Source: Planctomycetota bacterium (GTDB lineage Bacteria; Planctomycetota; UBA1135; GCA-002748355). Taken from it: a DNA stretch of 64,000 bases. Below the pieces are notes generated by a model. That model did no database searches. It saw nothing but the letters and a program-made list of their open reading frames with translations, and had not been told where the DNA came from. The stretch spans positions 124,001 through 188,000 of the forward strand of contig JACKHW010000004.1 in NCBI GenBank assembly GCA_020638795.1, given 5' to 3'. Shown here in pieces: positions 36,334-45,314 of the stretch (positions within the stretch are counted from its first letter, which is position 1; each line of letters opens with the position of its first letter). The position numbers were made by a program, and so were the translations under genes.

Positions 36334-37298
36334 AACTCGCCCTCTTCGCCAACGACGCGTTCGGGAGCTACGTATTCGACACGGTGCGCGACAGCGACGT
36401 CGACCTGGTCTGTGTCGTCGGCGAGACCAAGAGCACTGCCGGTCGACTGCGCAAGAAGCTACGCCGCTACAAGAAGCGCCCGAAGAACGCATGGCGGGAT
36501 CTCATCGCGAGATTTCGTCAGCGCCCCACCCCGGAGCCACCACGCCGCTCCGGGCGCTCACCGGCAGCCGGCCTACCATCATTGCGAGAACGTTCCGAGC
36601 AAGCCGGAATCGCGTACTTCGAGGACGAGCGACTGGCGACACTCGCGTTCGCGTCGACGCTCCGCGAACTCGACATCGACCTCGTACTCGTCGCGACGTT
36701 CGGGGCGATCTTGCGTCCGCACATCATCGAGGTCCCGCGCCGCGGAGTCGTCAACATCCACTTCGCTCTCCTGCCCGCGTATCGCGGCATGACGCCAGAA
36801 CTCTGCTGCTTGCTCGACGGTGCCACCGAGACCGGAGTGACGGCACACTTCATCGACGAGGGCGTCGACACGGGAGACGTCATCGAGCAGCGGCGAGTCC
36901 CGATTTCGCCGAACGACGGATTCGCCGATCTGCAAGCGAAGCTCTACCCAGAAGGGCGCGAACTCGTGCGCTCGGTTCTCGCGCGCTTCGCGGCGGGTGA
37001 CGTCGAAGCGGTCCCACAGGACGACTCGAAGGCATCGAAGTGCAAGCTGCGGCGTGGCTATCGCGAGATCTCGCTCGAACACACGCCGGGTCCGAAGGTC
37101 CATGACATCCTGCGCGCTTGCCTCGGCACGCGACACGCACCCTACATCATCCAGAAGGACGGTAGCCGCCTGTATCTACTCGACGCGGAGTTCGTTCCGG
37201 ACGCCGATGCCGCGCAATACACTTCGGCCCGAGACACGATGACGTACGCGTGCAAAAACGGCATGCTCGTGGTTCGCGAAGCATGGCAGCCTTCTTGA
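36330..37298 (+). CDS. Formyltransferase (Fmt/ArnA-like) for an amino sugar or other amine
   Basis: The 322-residue product belongs to the folate-dependent formyltransferase family. The catalytic segment is VVNIHFALLPAYRGM, where Asn and His are the usual catalytic residues, followed by TGVTAHFIDEGVDTGDVIEQ, both strongly diagnostic. A basic, low-complexity insert occupies ~45-85, where typical enzymes have a shorter linker. Context with a deacetylase and an acyltransferase suggests it N-formylates a surface amino sugar from 10-formyl-tetrahydrofolate, as in Qui4NFo or Rha4NFo pathways; initiator-tRNA formylation is less likely. The ATG overlaps the preceding stop (ATGA). Confidence 0.82.
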   Translation: MKLALFANDAFGSYVFDTVRDSDVDLVCVVGETKSTAGRLRKKLRRYKKRPKNAWRDLIARFRQRPTPEPPRRSGRSPAAGLPSLRERSEQAGIAYFEDERLATLAFASTLRELDIDLVLVATFGAILRPHIIEVPRRGVVNIHFALLPAYRGMTPELCCLLDGATETGVTAHFIDEGVDTGDVIEQRRVPISPNDGFADLQAKLYPEGRELVRSVLARFAAGDVEAVPQDDSKASKCKLRRGYREISLEHTPGPKVHDILRACLGTRHAPYIIQKDGSRLYLLDAEFVPDADAAQYTSARDTMTYACKNGMLVVREAWQPS

Positions 37299-37317
37299 AT
37301 CCGTCGTCGTCGCGGAC

Positions 37318-39162
37318 TCAGAGCGGCATCGGCGTACCCGCCGTCGCCATGTCACCGTAGCGCTTGCGCTGGATGCGTTGTTCGAACAGCGTCCACAACG
37401 CCGACACGCACATGTACAGCGCGAGCCCGGACGCGTAGTTGTAGAGGAAGATCACGAACACGAACGGCATGAAGCGCATCATGCGCTGCATCGACCGCTG
37501 CTGCGGATCCTCGGGCAGCGGTTGGCCGAACATGTTGAGACCCCACAGCACCGCCATGATCAGGGGCAGCACGTTGAGGTATTCGAGCCCGTTGCCGAGT
37601 AGCGGCAGGTCGGTGATCCCGAGGTGCATCGCGCGATCAGGAAGCGAGAGATCCTTGATCCAGAGCAGGAACGGCTGGTGCCGCAGCTCGAAGCTCGCGC
37701 GCAACATCGTGAAGAGTCCGATGAAGACGGGCATCGTCAAGAACATCGGCAAACAACCCATCAGCGGCGGGAACAACTTGTGCTCGCGCTGGAATGCCAT
37801 GAGCTCCTTGTTCATGCGCTGCGGATCCTTCTCGAAGCGCTTCTTGATGCGATCCATCTCGGGCTTGAGCTTCGCCATGCGCTGTGAGTACGAGCGCATG
37901 GCTTTGCCCTGACGGAGCATCAGAGGCAGCATCGCGCCACGCACGCAGATCGTGAGCATGATGATCGCGACGCCCCAATTCCCGACGATGCCGTGGAAGA
38001 GCTTGAGGACCCACAGCAGCAGCTTCGCGAGGGTCGACGCGCCGGGGGCGCAATAGCAGCCGGATTGCAGATCGATGTCGCAGACGGCGCCGAAGCGCGC
38101 GTACTGCGGATCGGATTCGAGCACGTCACGGCTCTTCGGACCGAGGTAGCAGTTGAAGACGAGTTCGGACGCTTCACCACCGGCCTTGCCGATGCGCTGC
38201 GACATCTCGAGAACTGCCGCAACGTTGGTGAAAGCCTTCGTCTTGGGGACACCGTTGTCGACCTTCGGGAGGCTGCGCACATACACACCCTGAATCGCCT
38301 GTCCCGTCGTCGCGTCATCGGGCCAGAGGATGCAAGAGAAGAAGCGCGAACTCTGTCCGCACCACGCGATCGCGGCACCGTCCGCGCGACGCAGCACCGG
38401 CGGGATGTCCCGACCTTCCGGCGAATTACGCGGCCCATGCATCGTGAGCGCGTCGCCACCCTCCGGCATGGCGAAGACCATCGCCGGATTCCCGAAGTAC
38501 TCGTCCATCGGGTTGCTCAGCACCGATGCCGCCTGCAACCGGTAGGTCCACGTCGCGGGCAGCGTCGAGTCTTCGCCCTTCGCGGTCTTGCCGCGGTCCT
38601 CGAGCCGGATCGCGATTTGGAAATGTCTCGACCCTTCGAAGAAGCGATACGTCTTGACGAGCGTTAGCCCGTTGGCCAGATCGAGGCGATACGCGATCGC
38701 GCGCTCGGGCGCGTCCTGCACCCGGGTCCACGCGATCTTGTCGGTGGACCAGAGTTCTCCGCCATCCTCGATCGGGAACTTCCATTCGAAGTCGTCGACG
38801 ACGAAGGAGAGGATCCCGGAGTTCTCTTCATAGTCGATCACGCGATAGACGTGCTCGGCATCGTGCAGCTTCGGGTCGGGCGTCGAATAGAAGTCCCGCA
38901 GCTGCACCGTCTTGATGCCGCCGCCGATCGTGTGGAACGCGACGTCGAAGCCGGGCTTGTCGAGATCGGACCCGAACGACTTCTCGAACAAGCTGTGACC
39001 CGCCGGATTCACGACGGTCGTCTTGTTCGCAGGATCGATGACGACCGGTTTGGTATCGGGTGCCTGCTGTTTCGACTTGTCGCCGAAGAACTGCCCGATC
39101 AACAAGTACGCGAGGAGCGCGATGAGCAGCGGCGTGATGAAACGCGAAACTCGGTTTTCCAT
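37318..39162 (-). CDS. yidC: Membrane protein insertase YidC
   Basis: The 614-residue protein has an N-terminal membrane anchor (SRFITPLLIALLAYLLIGQFF), a large periplasmic P1 domain (~50-350), and the five-helix YidC/Oxa1 core at the C-terminus (LKLFHGIVGNWGVAIIMLTICVRGAMLPL, then GCLPMFLTMPVFIGLFTML and MPFVFVIFLYNYASGLALYM). The conserved Arg in the hydrophilic groove sits in the ICVRGAML segment. It inserts membrane proteins with or without SecYEG. It follows a phosphoesterase gene by 3 bases. In many genomes yidC lies near rnpA, rpmH or jag; none of those is in this window. Confidence 0.96.
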   Translation of the reverse strand: MENRVSRFITPLLIALLAYLLIGQFFGDKSKQQAPDTKPVVIDPANKTTVVNPAGHSLFEKSFGSDLDKPGFDVAFHTIGGGIKTVQLRDFYSTPDPKLHDAEHVYRVIDYEENSGILSFVVDDFEWKFPIEDGGELWSTDKIAWTRVQDAPERAIAYRLDLANGLTLVKTYRFFEGSRHFQIAIRLEDRGKTAKGEDSTLPATWTYRLQAASVLSNPMDEYFGNPAMVFAMPEGGDALTMHGPRNSPEGRDIPPVLRRADGAAIAWCGQSSRFFSCILWPDDATTGQAIQGVYVRSLPKVDNGVPKTKAFTNVAAVLEMSQRIGKAGGEASELVFNCYLGPKSRDVLESDPQYARFGAVCDIDLQSGCYCAPGASTLAKLLLWVLKLFHGIVGNWGVAIIMLTICVRGAMLPLMLRQGKAMRSYSQRMAKLKPEMDRIKKRFEKDPQRMNKELMAFQREHKLFPPLMGCLPMFLTMPVFIGLFTMLRASFELRHQPFLLWIKDLSLPDRAMHLGITDLPLLGNGLEYLNVLPLIMAVLWGLNMFGQPLPEDPQQRSMQRMMRFMPFVFVIFLYNYASGLALYMCVSALWTLFEQRIQRKRYGDMATAGTPMPL

Positions 39163-39165
39163 ACT

Positions 39166-39924
39166 TCAGCGTCCGACCGCGAGGCGATCGGCGAGGTAGT
39201 CGGGCAATTCGGAGGCCCGGATCTTGGCCATCGTCGCTTCGACGTCGTATTCGACGCGGTGGAATCGAACGTCCCCGGTCTCGGGGTCGTAGGTGACGTA
39301 GGAGGCTCGTGGGTCGCCATCACGCGGCTGACCGACCGAACCGATGTTGACGATCGCTTTCCGCTCGCCGAGCGTCCACTGACCATCGAGTTCTGCAGGC
39401 GATCGAAAGCCGTTGCCGTCTTCGTACACACCCGGCACATGCGAGTGTCCGACGAAACAAATTCGACATCCCCCCATTCGCTCGAAGCGATCGGACATCT
39501 TCTTGGGATCGGAGACGTCGCTCGGAAGCGTGTAGTCGCGAATCGGGTCCTTCGGAGAACCATGCACCAGGAGCATGTGCCCATCGACCTTCGACTCAGG
39601 CATCTCGGACAGGTAGTTCCAAAAACGGAACGTCTCGTCGCGAGGCTTGGTCTTGTCGTTGAGCTGCTCCTTGGTCCAATCGATCGCGGCACGCGCCTTC
39701 GGATTGAAGTCGCTCGCGTAGTACATCGCACCGTGCTCGTGATTGCCGAGGAGCGAGTAGTCGCAGACCTCGATCACGCGCGCGAGCGTCTCGCGAGGTT
39801 CGGGGCCGTAGCCAATCACGTCGCCGAGACAGAGATAGCGGCGGACGCTGCGTTTCTTCGCATCGGCGAGTACGGCCTCGAGGGCCTCGATGTTCGAGTG
39901 GATGTCGGACAGGAAAGCGATCAT
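39166..39924 (-). CDS. Metallophosphoesterase (calcineurin-like, YfcE/diadenosine-type)
   Basis: The 252-residue product has all metal-binding motifs of the family: MIAFLSDIHSN (DxH), CLGDVIGYG (GDxxGxG), LLGNHEHGA (GNHE), LLVHGSP, and GHSHVPGV (GHxH). It is soluble. Such enzymes hydrolyse phosphomonoesters or diesters, or Ap4A. The substrate is not given by the sequence. The ATG at 39924 is the start that places DxH near the N-terminus; an upstream open frame is likely spurious. It is read 3 bases before yidC, probably one transcript, and divergent from the parvulin gene across 85 bases. Confidence 0.85.
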   Translation of the reverse strand: MIAFLSDIHSNIEALEAVLADAKKRSVRRYLCLGDVIGYGPEPRETLARVIEVCDYSLLGNHEHGAMYYASDFNPKARAAIDWTKEQLNDKTKPRDETFRFWNYLSEMPESKVDGHMLLVHGSPKDPIRDYTLPSDVSDPKKMSDRFERMGGCRICFVGHSHVPGVYEDGNGFRSPAELDGQWTLGERKAIVNIGSVGQPRDGDPRASYVTYDPETGDVRFHRVEYDVEATMAKIRASELPDYLADRLAVGR

Positions 39925-40009
39925 GCGCGTACGAATGTGTGCGCGTGCGCTACCGTCTCCGGCGCCCAACGCGGCAAGATGAAGGGCCGAAAATCTACGC
40001 TCGAGACCA

Positions 40010-41092
40010 ATGACCCGCAAGGATTGCAGCACACTCACGACCAGAAGGCGCCCGCGATGGCCCGCGGATTCGAAGCGTCGGAGCCACGGAATCCGCTGGC
40101 GTCCTGCCGTCGCAGTGGCTTGCGCTCTCTCGCTCGCTGCTCGCGCGCACGCTCAGGAACAGGCCGAAGCGCCCGAGACGCAGAACCGCACCCCGAAACT
40201 CGACCCCAGCGGCACGTTCTTCGAACCGCCAATCGCGATCTCGGGCAAGCCGCTCGCGCGAGCGAAGGGCCTGTCGATCGATTTGGTCGAGTACCAACGG
40301 TTCCTCGTGGCGCGCGCCGATCGAGCCTTCCTCGAAGAGTTCGTCTTCTTGCGCGTCGTCGCGGAGGAGTGCCGGCGACGCGGTCTCGCACGCACGGCTC
40401 CGCAGATCGCTCGCGCCAATGCCTTGCGACGCATCGCGGAGTTCGGCCCGGGCGAAGACGGCCGCATGCGTCGTCGAGCCTTCGAGAACAGCGAGCTCCA
40501 GCGCTTGCGCGTCGATGCACTCGTCCGCGCGACGCGACGCATCGAAGATCGCGATCTGCGGCTCGCGTTCGACACGCAATACGGTCTCGGCGGCGTGCGC
40601 GTCGACGTGCGACACCTGCTCGTCTCCTTCGTCGCGACCGAGCGGCGCTTGATTGCGGAAGGAAACGCGAAGCCGACGCCGGATCAGATCGCCGATCGGG
40701 CTCGCCGTGATGTCCAACGGCTACGGGAAGCCGTGAGCGCAGGCACGAGGTTCGAAGCCTTGGCGCCGCGCTCCGACGATCCAGGGACGACGACCCGCAC
40801 CAAGGACCCACGCACGCGCGACGCGGCAACGGTGATCGAAGGCTACGCGTACCAACGCTTCGGTCCGGAATTCGCCGAGGCGGTTCGTGCGCAACCCGTC
40901 GGCATCGTCAGCGAGCCCGTGCGCACGTCGCACGGGTATCACCTCATCGAAGTCACGTCGCGTGTCGTCACTCGATTCGACGACGTCGAGGCCGAGCTGC
41001 GTGCGGCATTGAAGGTCGCACCAGCCACTCCTCGCGAAACGCAAGCGCTCCAGGACGAGCTCTTCGAGCAGTATGGGATCGAGCTCCACTGA
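40010..41092 (+). CDS. Parvulin-type peptidyl-prolyl isomerase (periplasmic)
   Basis: The 360-residue product has an N-terminal signal-like stretch (RPAVAVACALSLAARAHAQ near residue 35-50), then a helical chaperone-like region, then a parvulin domain (~200-335) with VDVRHLLVSF near its start and PVRTSHGYHLIEVTSRV near its end, the SurA/PrsA pattern. A 20-30-residue charged stretch replaces the usual tight loop between them. It should assist folding of exported or outer-membrane proteins. The stop overlaps the miaA start by 20 bases. Start ATG 40010 gives a long Arg-rich segment before the hydrophobic stretch. Confidence 0.85.
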   Translation: MTRKDCSTLTTRRRPRWPADSKRRSHGIRWRPAVAVACALSLAARAHAQEQAEAPETQNRTPKLDPSGTFFEPPIAISGKPLARAKGLSIDLVEYQRFLVARADRAFLEEFVFLRVVAEECRRRGLARTAPQIARANALRRIAEFGPGEDGRMRRRAFENSELQRLRVDALVRATRRIEDRDLRLAFDTQYGLGGVRVDVRHLLVSFVATERRLIAEGNAKPTPDQIADRARRDVQRLREAVSAGTRFEALAPRSDDPGTTTRTKDPRTRDAATVIEGYAYQRFGPEFAEAVRAQPVGIVSEPVRTSHGYHLIEVTSRVVTRFDDVEAELRAALKVAPATPRETQALQDELFEQYGIELH

Positions 41093-42014
41093 ACCCCTCC
41101 TCGTCCTGACGGGACCGACGGCGTCCGGCAAGAGTGCGCTCGCGATCGAGATCGCGAAGCGCCACGACCTGGAGATCCTCTCCGTCGATTCGATGAGCAT
41201 CTATCGTCTCATGGACGTCGGGACCGCCAAGCCGACTCGAGCGGAGCGCGACCAAGTCGTCCATCATGGCCTCGATCTCGTCGATCCATGGGAAGACTTC
41301 GACGCAGCCCGTTTTGCCGCATACGCGGACGAACGCATCCAGAGCGCGGCGGATGACGGCAAGCGCCTGCTACTCGTGGGTGGCACTCCGCTCTACCTGA
41401 TGGCCATCCTGCGTGGCTTCTTCGAAGGGCCTCCCAAGAACCCCGCTCTGCGCCGCGATCTGCGCGAACGCGAAGATGCCGAACCCGGCTCGCTGCACGT
41501 CGAGCTCGAAGCCATCGACGCGGAAGCCGCGCAACGCATCCACAAGAACGACACCAAGCGTCTCGTGCGCGCGATCGAAGTGTACGAGGCAACCGGCCGC
41601 CCGATCAGCGAACTCCAGCGACAGTTCGAAGAAGGTCCACCGCGTTACGCGCACCGACTCGCGAGTCTCTCGATCGCGCGCGATCACATGCGCGAGCGTG
41701 TCCGAGAGCGAACGCGCGCGATGTTCGACGGCGGCCTCGTCGACGAAGTGCGCTCGATCGAGAACGCGGGCGGCTTCTCCGCGACGGCGGGTCAGGCAAT
41801 CGGCTACGCAGAGGTTCTCGACTTCTTGCGCGGCGACCTGGCATCGGATCTGCTCGTGTCGCGCGTTCGGAACTCGACGCATCGACTGGTCCGTCGCCAG
41901 GAGACGTGGTTCCGACGCATGCAAGGCATCACACTCCTACCCGTCGAAGACGAGCGGCGCGATCGACCTCTCATCGACCTTGCGGAGCGCGTCTTCTTCG
42001 CGCACGCTTCGTGA
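41073..42014 (+). CDS. miaA: tRNA dimethylallyltransferase (isopentenyl-A37)
   Basis: This 313-residue enzyme transfers a dimethylallyl group to A37 of tRNAs reading UNN codons. It shows the P-loop LTGPTASGKSALA (~12-24), the substrate-binding DSMSIYRLMDVGTAKPT (~40-57), the RxxTR-like segment HKNDTKRLVRAIEV, and the QAIGYAEVLDFL region near the C-terminus, a normal MiaA. It overlaps the parvulin gene by 20 bases, an unusually long same-strand overlap for this window, so both reading frames should be checked if either gene is edited by annotation tools. Confidence 0.95.
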   Translation: MGSSSTEPLLVLTGPTASGKSALAIEIAKRHDLEILSVDSMSIYRLMDVGTAKPTRAERDQVVHHGLDLVDPWEDFDAARFAAYADERIQSAADDGKRLLLVGGTPLYLMAILRGFFEGPPKNPALRRDLREREDAEPGSLHVELEAIDAEAAQRIHKNDTKRLVRAIEVYEATGRPISELQRQFEEGPPRYAHRLASLSIARDHMRERVRERTRAMFDGGLVDEVRSIENAGGFSATAGQAIGYAEVLDFLRGDLASDLLVSRVRNSTHRLVRRQETWFRRMQGITLLPVEDERRDRPLIDLAERVFFAHAS

Positions 42015-42050
42015 CACGGAGCTCGAGACCACGCAACGCCGCGCGAACCG

Positions 42051-42101
42051 CGATGCCACGCGAACAGCGATGAGAGACATACCGCGATGACAGATATACC
42101 G
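42051..42101. repeat. Three 17-bp repeat units, each with an ATG, leading into rsmG
   Basis: Units of 17 bases start at 42051, 42068 and 42085, and a divergent fourth begins at 42102 with the rsmG start codon. Units 2 and 3 (cgatgagagacataccg and cgatgacagatataccg) differ at 3 of 17 positions. Each holds ATG at the same place, giving ATGs at 42053, 42070, 42087 and 42104 in rotating frames. It may be slippage at the start region of rsmG or a small regulatory leader. Confidence 0.5.
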
Positions 42102-42103
42102 TA

Positions 42104-42994
42104 ATGACCGACAACGACGAGACGACCGGCGACGGACGCCGAAGGGCGAACGTGCCCCGACCCCGGCAACGACCCCGACGGCCGACCCTGCCCGTCTCCA
42201 AGGTCCCGCCAGCTCGACCTACAGCTGCGGCATCCGCCGATTCCGAAGCCGAGGACGCCAGCGTTGAAACATCGTTGTGCGAACAGTGGACGGAAGCGAT
42301 GTGCGCCGCCGAGATCGGTGCAGTCCCCGATGATGGTCGCAGCATCGCGCATCGCGTCCTGCGCTACCTCGATGCAATGCTCACGGCGAACGCACAAGTC
42401 AACCTGACCGCCATTCGCGACCCGCACGCGGCGCGCGTCCTGCACGCGCTCGACTCACTGATGGTGCATGCCGCGGTGCAGACACCTCCGCGTATCGTCA
42501 TCGATCTCGGGAGTGGGAATGGCTTTCCCGGCGTCGCCGCCGCCGCGTCGTGGCCCGACACGCACGTAATCTGCATCGAGCGCACTCAGAAGAAGGCACG
42601 CGCCATCACGCAGTGCGCCGAGGCCTCTGGCCTCTCCAACCTCGAGGTCGTCGCGCTCGATGCAGCGCAGGTGCCCGCGCGCGTGCCCGGATTGTGCGAA
42701 CGCGCCGACGTCGTGCTCTCACGCGCGATGGCCGACATCGCGACCATCGTGCGATACGCCGTTCCGCTCCTCGCACGCGACGGCGCAAGGATCGTTCAGT
42801 GGAAGTCTCAGGACATCGCACGGAGCGAACGCGACGCCGGCGAGCGCGCGGCTGCCGAGGCATGGCTCGGCGTTCGCCCCGACATCCTGTACTCGCTTCC
42901 GCCCGTGCAGGGCGAGACCGAGCATCGAGTGCGGAGACTCGTCGTCTACGAGCGAGTGCGGCGTGCCGCTTCCCACCGTCGAAGCTCGCGGTGA
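42104..42994 (+). CDS. rsmG: 16S rRNA (G527-N7) methyltransferase
   Basis: The product is 296 residues; the first ~65 are a disordered, Pro/Arg/Ala-rich extension before the RsmG core. Core landmarks are ANAQVNLTAIRDP (the NLTAI motif), DLGSGNGFPG (SAM-binding motif) and LSRAMADIATIV. It methylates G527 of 16S rRNA. The ATG at 42104 is favoured, but the extension is poorly conserved and a later start near residue 60 is possible. Its last 49 bases overlap the 3' end of the convergent aroA gene. Confidence 0.93.
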   Translation: MTDNDETTGDGRRRANVPRPRQRPRRPTLPVSKVPPARPTAAASADSEAEDASVETSLCEQWTEAMCAAEIGAVPDDGRSIAHRVLRYLDAMLTANAQVNLTAIRDPHAARVLHALDSLMVHAAVQTPPRIVIDLGSGNGFPGVAAAASWPDTHVICIERTQKKARAITQCAEASGLSNLEVVALDAAQVPARVPGLCERADVVLSRAMADIATIVRYAVPLLARDGARIVQWKSQDIARSERDAGERAAAEAWLGVRPDILYSLPPVQGETEHRVRRLVVYERVRRAASHRRSSR

Positions 42995-44277
42995 AAACCG
43001 GGGAAACTCTTGTCCACGCAGTCCTCGTCATCGAGCCGCACGCGTATCCCGTGAATCGACGCGAGTGTCGCGAACGCCATCGCCATCCGATGATCGCCTG
43101 CGGTTTCGACCGTGCTCTCGATCGTCTCGTGTTCGGACGTCGGCACGCGCCCTTCGAAGACGAGGGTATCGCCGACGTCTTCGGCCACGAATCCGAGGCA
43201 CCGCAGACCACGCGCGAGTACGGCGAGCCGATCACTCTCCTTGTGTCGCAGTTTGGCCGAGCTCAGGGAGTGCCGACCAGGGAGCGTCGACAAGAGCGCC
43301 ACGAGCGGAGCGACGCAGTCGGGACGGTCGGAAAGATCGATCGGGGATGCCGACGCGAGCACGGTTTCGCGAGCCGGGTCGATGCGCAGCGCGCTCGCAT
43401 CATCTGCACAGTGCACGCCGATCGCCTCCAGATCGTCCAAGAACCGGACGTCGGGATGGAGCCCTTCGGGGCCATCGCGGAGATCTCCGAGACCTCGGAC
43501 TTCGGCCGGGACTCCGCAGCCCGCAGCCCACGCGAGAAAGAACGAGGCAGCGGATGGATCCCCGGGCACGGTCACGGATCGATCCGTGCCGCGTGCGGAT
43601 TTCGTCACCAAGAACTCCGCGTGGCTCGGGCCTACGTCCGCCTCGATTGCCGCGCCGAAGACACGCAGCCACGCCGCGGTGAGTGGCGCGTATCCCGGCG
43701 GCCCGTCGAGGACGAGTCGACCGCCGCGCCGCGCCATGACGAGCAAGAGCCCGCTCGCTGCCTGGCTCGTGTGATTCGTGTCGATGCGAAGGTCGAGCGG
43801 TTGTTCTGCACCAAGACTCGCGCAACGCAGCGGAAAGAACCCGGTCTGACCGGTCCATGTGATGTCCAGCCCCACGGACTCGAGCGTGAGCACGAACGAA
43901 TCGCCGATCTTGCGGCGAGCAAGCTGAGGTCCTGCTTCGATCGTGGCATCTCCGCCGAGGCCCGCGAGCAAGGCGAGCACGAAGCGCGCACTCGTCGCGC
44001 TGTCGCCGCACGCGAGCGTCTCGCCGCGTGGACGTCGTAGGCCATGGCTTTGGATCACGACATCGCCCGAACCTGGCCCAGCGAGTGCGCAGGTCACTTC
44101 GGCGCCGAGCGCGTCGACGAGGCGCAACGATGCCAGAGCGTCTCGGCCGAGCTCCGGCGCGAACTCGGGCAAATGCACTGAAATACGCGTTCGTCCCGGT
44201 TCGAGCAGACCGAGGAAAGCCGCTCGCTGGAACGCACTCTTGCAAGGAGGCGGGCAGAACACGAGTCGGGACGCCAC
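42946..44277 (-). CDS. aroA: 3-phosphoshikimate 1-carboxyvinyltransferase (EPSP synthase)
   Basis: This 443-residue enzyme condenses shikimate-3-phosphate with PEP. Visible are KSAFQR (the N-terminal Lys/Arg pair), CGDSATSAR (family: GNAGTAMR), RRKIG, TSQAASGLL, RPDCVAP (catalytic Asp), KESDR (catalytic Glu), DHRMAMA and KSFPGF. The loop corresponding to E. coli N94-R100 reads D-S-A-T-S-A-R, with Ala where the Gly96 of class I enzymes lies. N-terminus is short: GTG 44277 puts KS near residue 13, whereas an upstream GTG at 44346 would add a poorly conserved leader. It is divergent from purC and overlaps the 3' end of rsmG by 49 bases. Confidence 0.88.
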   Translation of the reverse strand: MASRLVFCPPPCKSAFQRAAFLGLLEPGRTRISVHLPEFAPELGRDALASLRLVDALGAEVTCALAGPGSGDVVIQSHGLRRPRGETLACGDSATSARFVLALLAGLGGDATIEAGPQLARRKIGDSFVLTLESVGLDITWTGQTGFFPLRCASLGAEQPLDLRIDTNHTSQAASGLLLVMARRGGRLVLDGPPGYAPLTAAWLRVFGAAIEADVGPSHAEFLVTKSARGTDRSVTVPGDPSAASFFLAWAAGCGVPAEVRGLGDLRDGPEGLHPDVRFLDDLEAIGVHCADDASALRIDPARETVLASASPIDLSDRPDCVAPLVALLSTLPGRHSLSSAKLRHKESDRLAVLARGLRCLGFVAEDVGDTLVFEGRVPTSEHETIESTVETAGDHRMAMAFATLASIHGIRVRLDDEDCVDKSFPGFHRELRRWEAARRTRS

Positions 44278-44352
44278 GTTGGGATTCTGCCAGGGGGCGC
44301 GCGCCGACCGTGAGCACAATCGGCCTTGGATTCGCGGCCGTCTCACGTTCTG

Positions 44353-45312
44353 ATGCCGACCATGAGCGCAGCATCACCATCCGCTTCGAACTCACCGGCC
44401 AGTTCGGACTCGCCCGGGAAACCGACCGAGGTTCTCGTCGTCGATCTGCCGTTCGCCAAGAAGATCTCGTCGGGCAAGGTTCGCGAACGCTTCGAACTCG
44501 GCGGCGACCTTCTCCTCGTGACGACCGATCGCATCTCGGCCTTCGACGTCGTCATGAACGAGGGCATCCCCGGCAAAGGGATCGTGCTCACCGGGCTGTC
44601 GGCGTTCTGGTTCCATCTCACACGCGATCTGTGTGACAACCACCTGCTCTCGACCGACGTCGATGCGTGGGATGACGTTCCCGCCGACTACAAGGACGTC
44701 TTGCGCGGTCGCACGATGCGGTGCCGCAAGGCGAGCGTCCTGCCGGTCGAGTGGATCGTCCGCGGCTACTTGACGGGCAGCGGCTACAAGGACTACCTCG
44801 CGACGAGTTCGGTTTCGGGGATCGCGTTGCCCCCCGGTCTCCAGCACGCGAGCCGCATCGAGCCCGCGATCCTCACGCCCTCGACGAAGGCAGAGCAAGG
44901 CGAGCACGACGAGGCGATCTCCTTCGAACGCGTCACTGAACTCATCGGCGCGGAGATCGCCGAGCGTTGTCGTGAAATCGCGCTCGCGCTCTACACCCGC
45001 GGGCGCGACTACGCGGAACAGAAAGGGTTCGTCATCGCCGACACCAAGTTCGAACTCGGTTGTATCGGCGATCGAGTCGTCCTGATCGACGAATGTCTGA
45101 CGCCGGACAGCTCGCGCTTCTGGCGCAAGGACGACGTCGCACCGGGCACGAAGCCCGAGAGTTTCGACAAGCAGGTCGTGCGCGATTACCTCGATTCGCT
45201 CGACTGGAACAAGAAGGCTCCACCGCCGCCGCTGCCCCTCGAGATCCGCGCGGCAGCATCCGGTCAATACGTCAAAATCTTCGAAGCGCTGACCGGCCGC
45301 AAACCCTGGTGA
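44353..45312 (+). CDS. purC: SAICAR synthetase (phosphoribosylaminoimidazole-succinocarboxamide synthase)
   Basis: The 319-residue product belongs to the longer (yeast-type) SAICAR synthases. It has SGKVRERFELGGDLLLVTTDRISAFDVV, the GKGIVLTGLSAFWF segment, RKASVLPVEWIVRGYLTGSGYKDY, and a C-terminal DTKFELG and DECLTPDSSRFW region that binds ATP and aspartate. It adds aspartate to CAIR. An internal ATG four codons after 44353 is an alternative start. It stands 2 bases before purE, so both purine genes are cotranscribed. Confidence 0.95.
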   Translation: MPTMSAASPSASNSPASSDSPGKPTEVLVVDLPFAKKISSGKVRERFELGGDLLLVTTDRISAFDVVMNEGIPGKGIVLTGLSAFWFHLTRDLCDNHLLSTDVDAWDDVPADYKDVLRGRTMRCRKASVLPVEWIVRGYLTGSGYKDYLATSSVSGIALPPGLQHASRIEPAILTPSTKAEQGEHDEAISFERVTELIGAEIAERCREIALALYTRGRDYAEQKGFVIADTKFELGCIGDRVVLIDECLTPDSSRFWRKDDVAPGTKPESFDKQVVRDYLDSLDWNKKAPPPPLPLEIRAAASGQYVKIFEALTGRKPW

Positions 45313-45314
45313 CC

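Noticed and set aside
38851..40710. Long plus-strand open frame (~620 codons) opposite yidC and the phosphoesterase.
   Set aside because: It is antisense to well-supported genes and contains no plausible domains.
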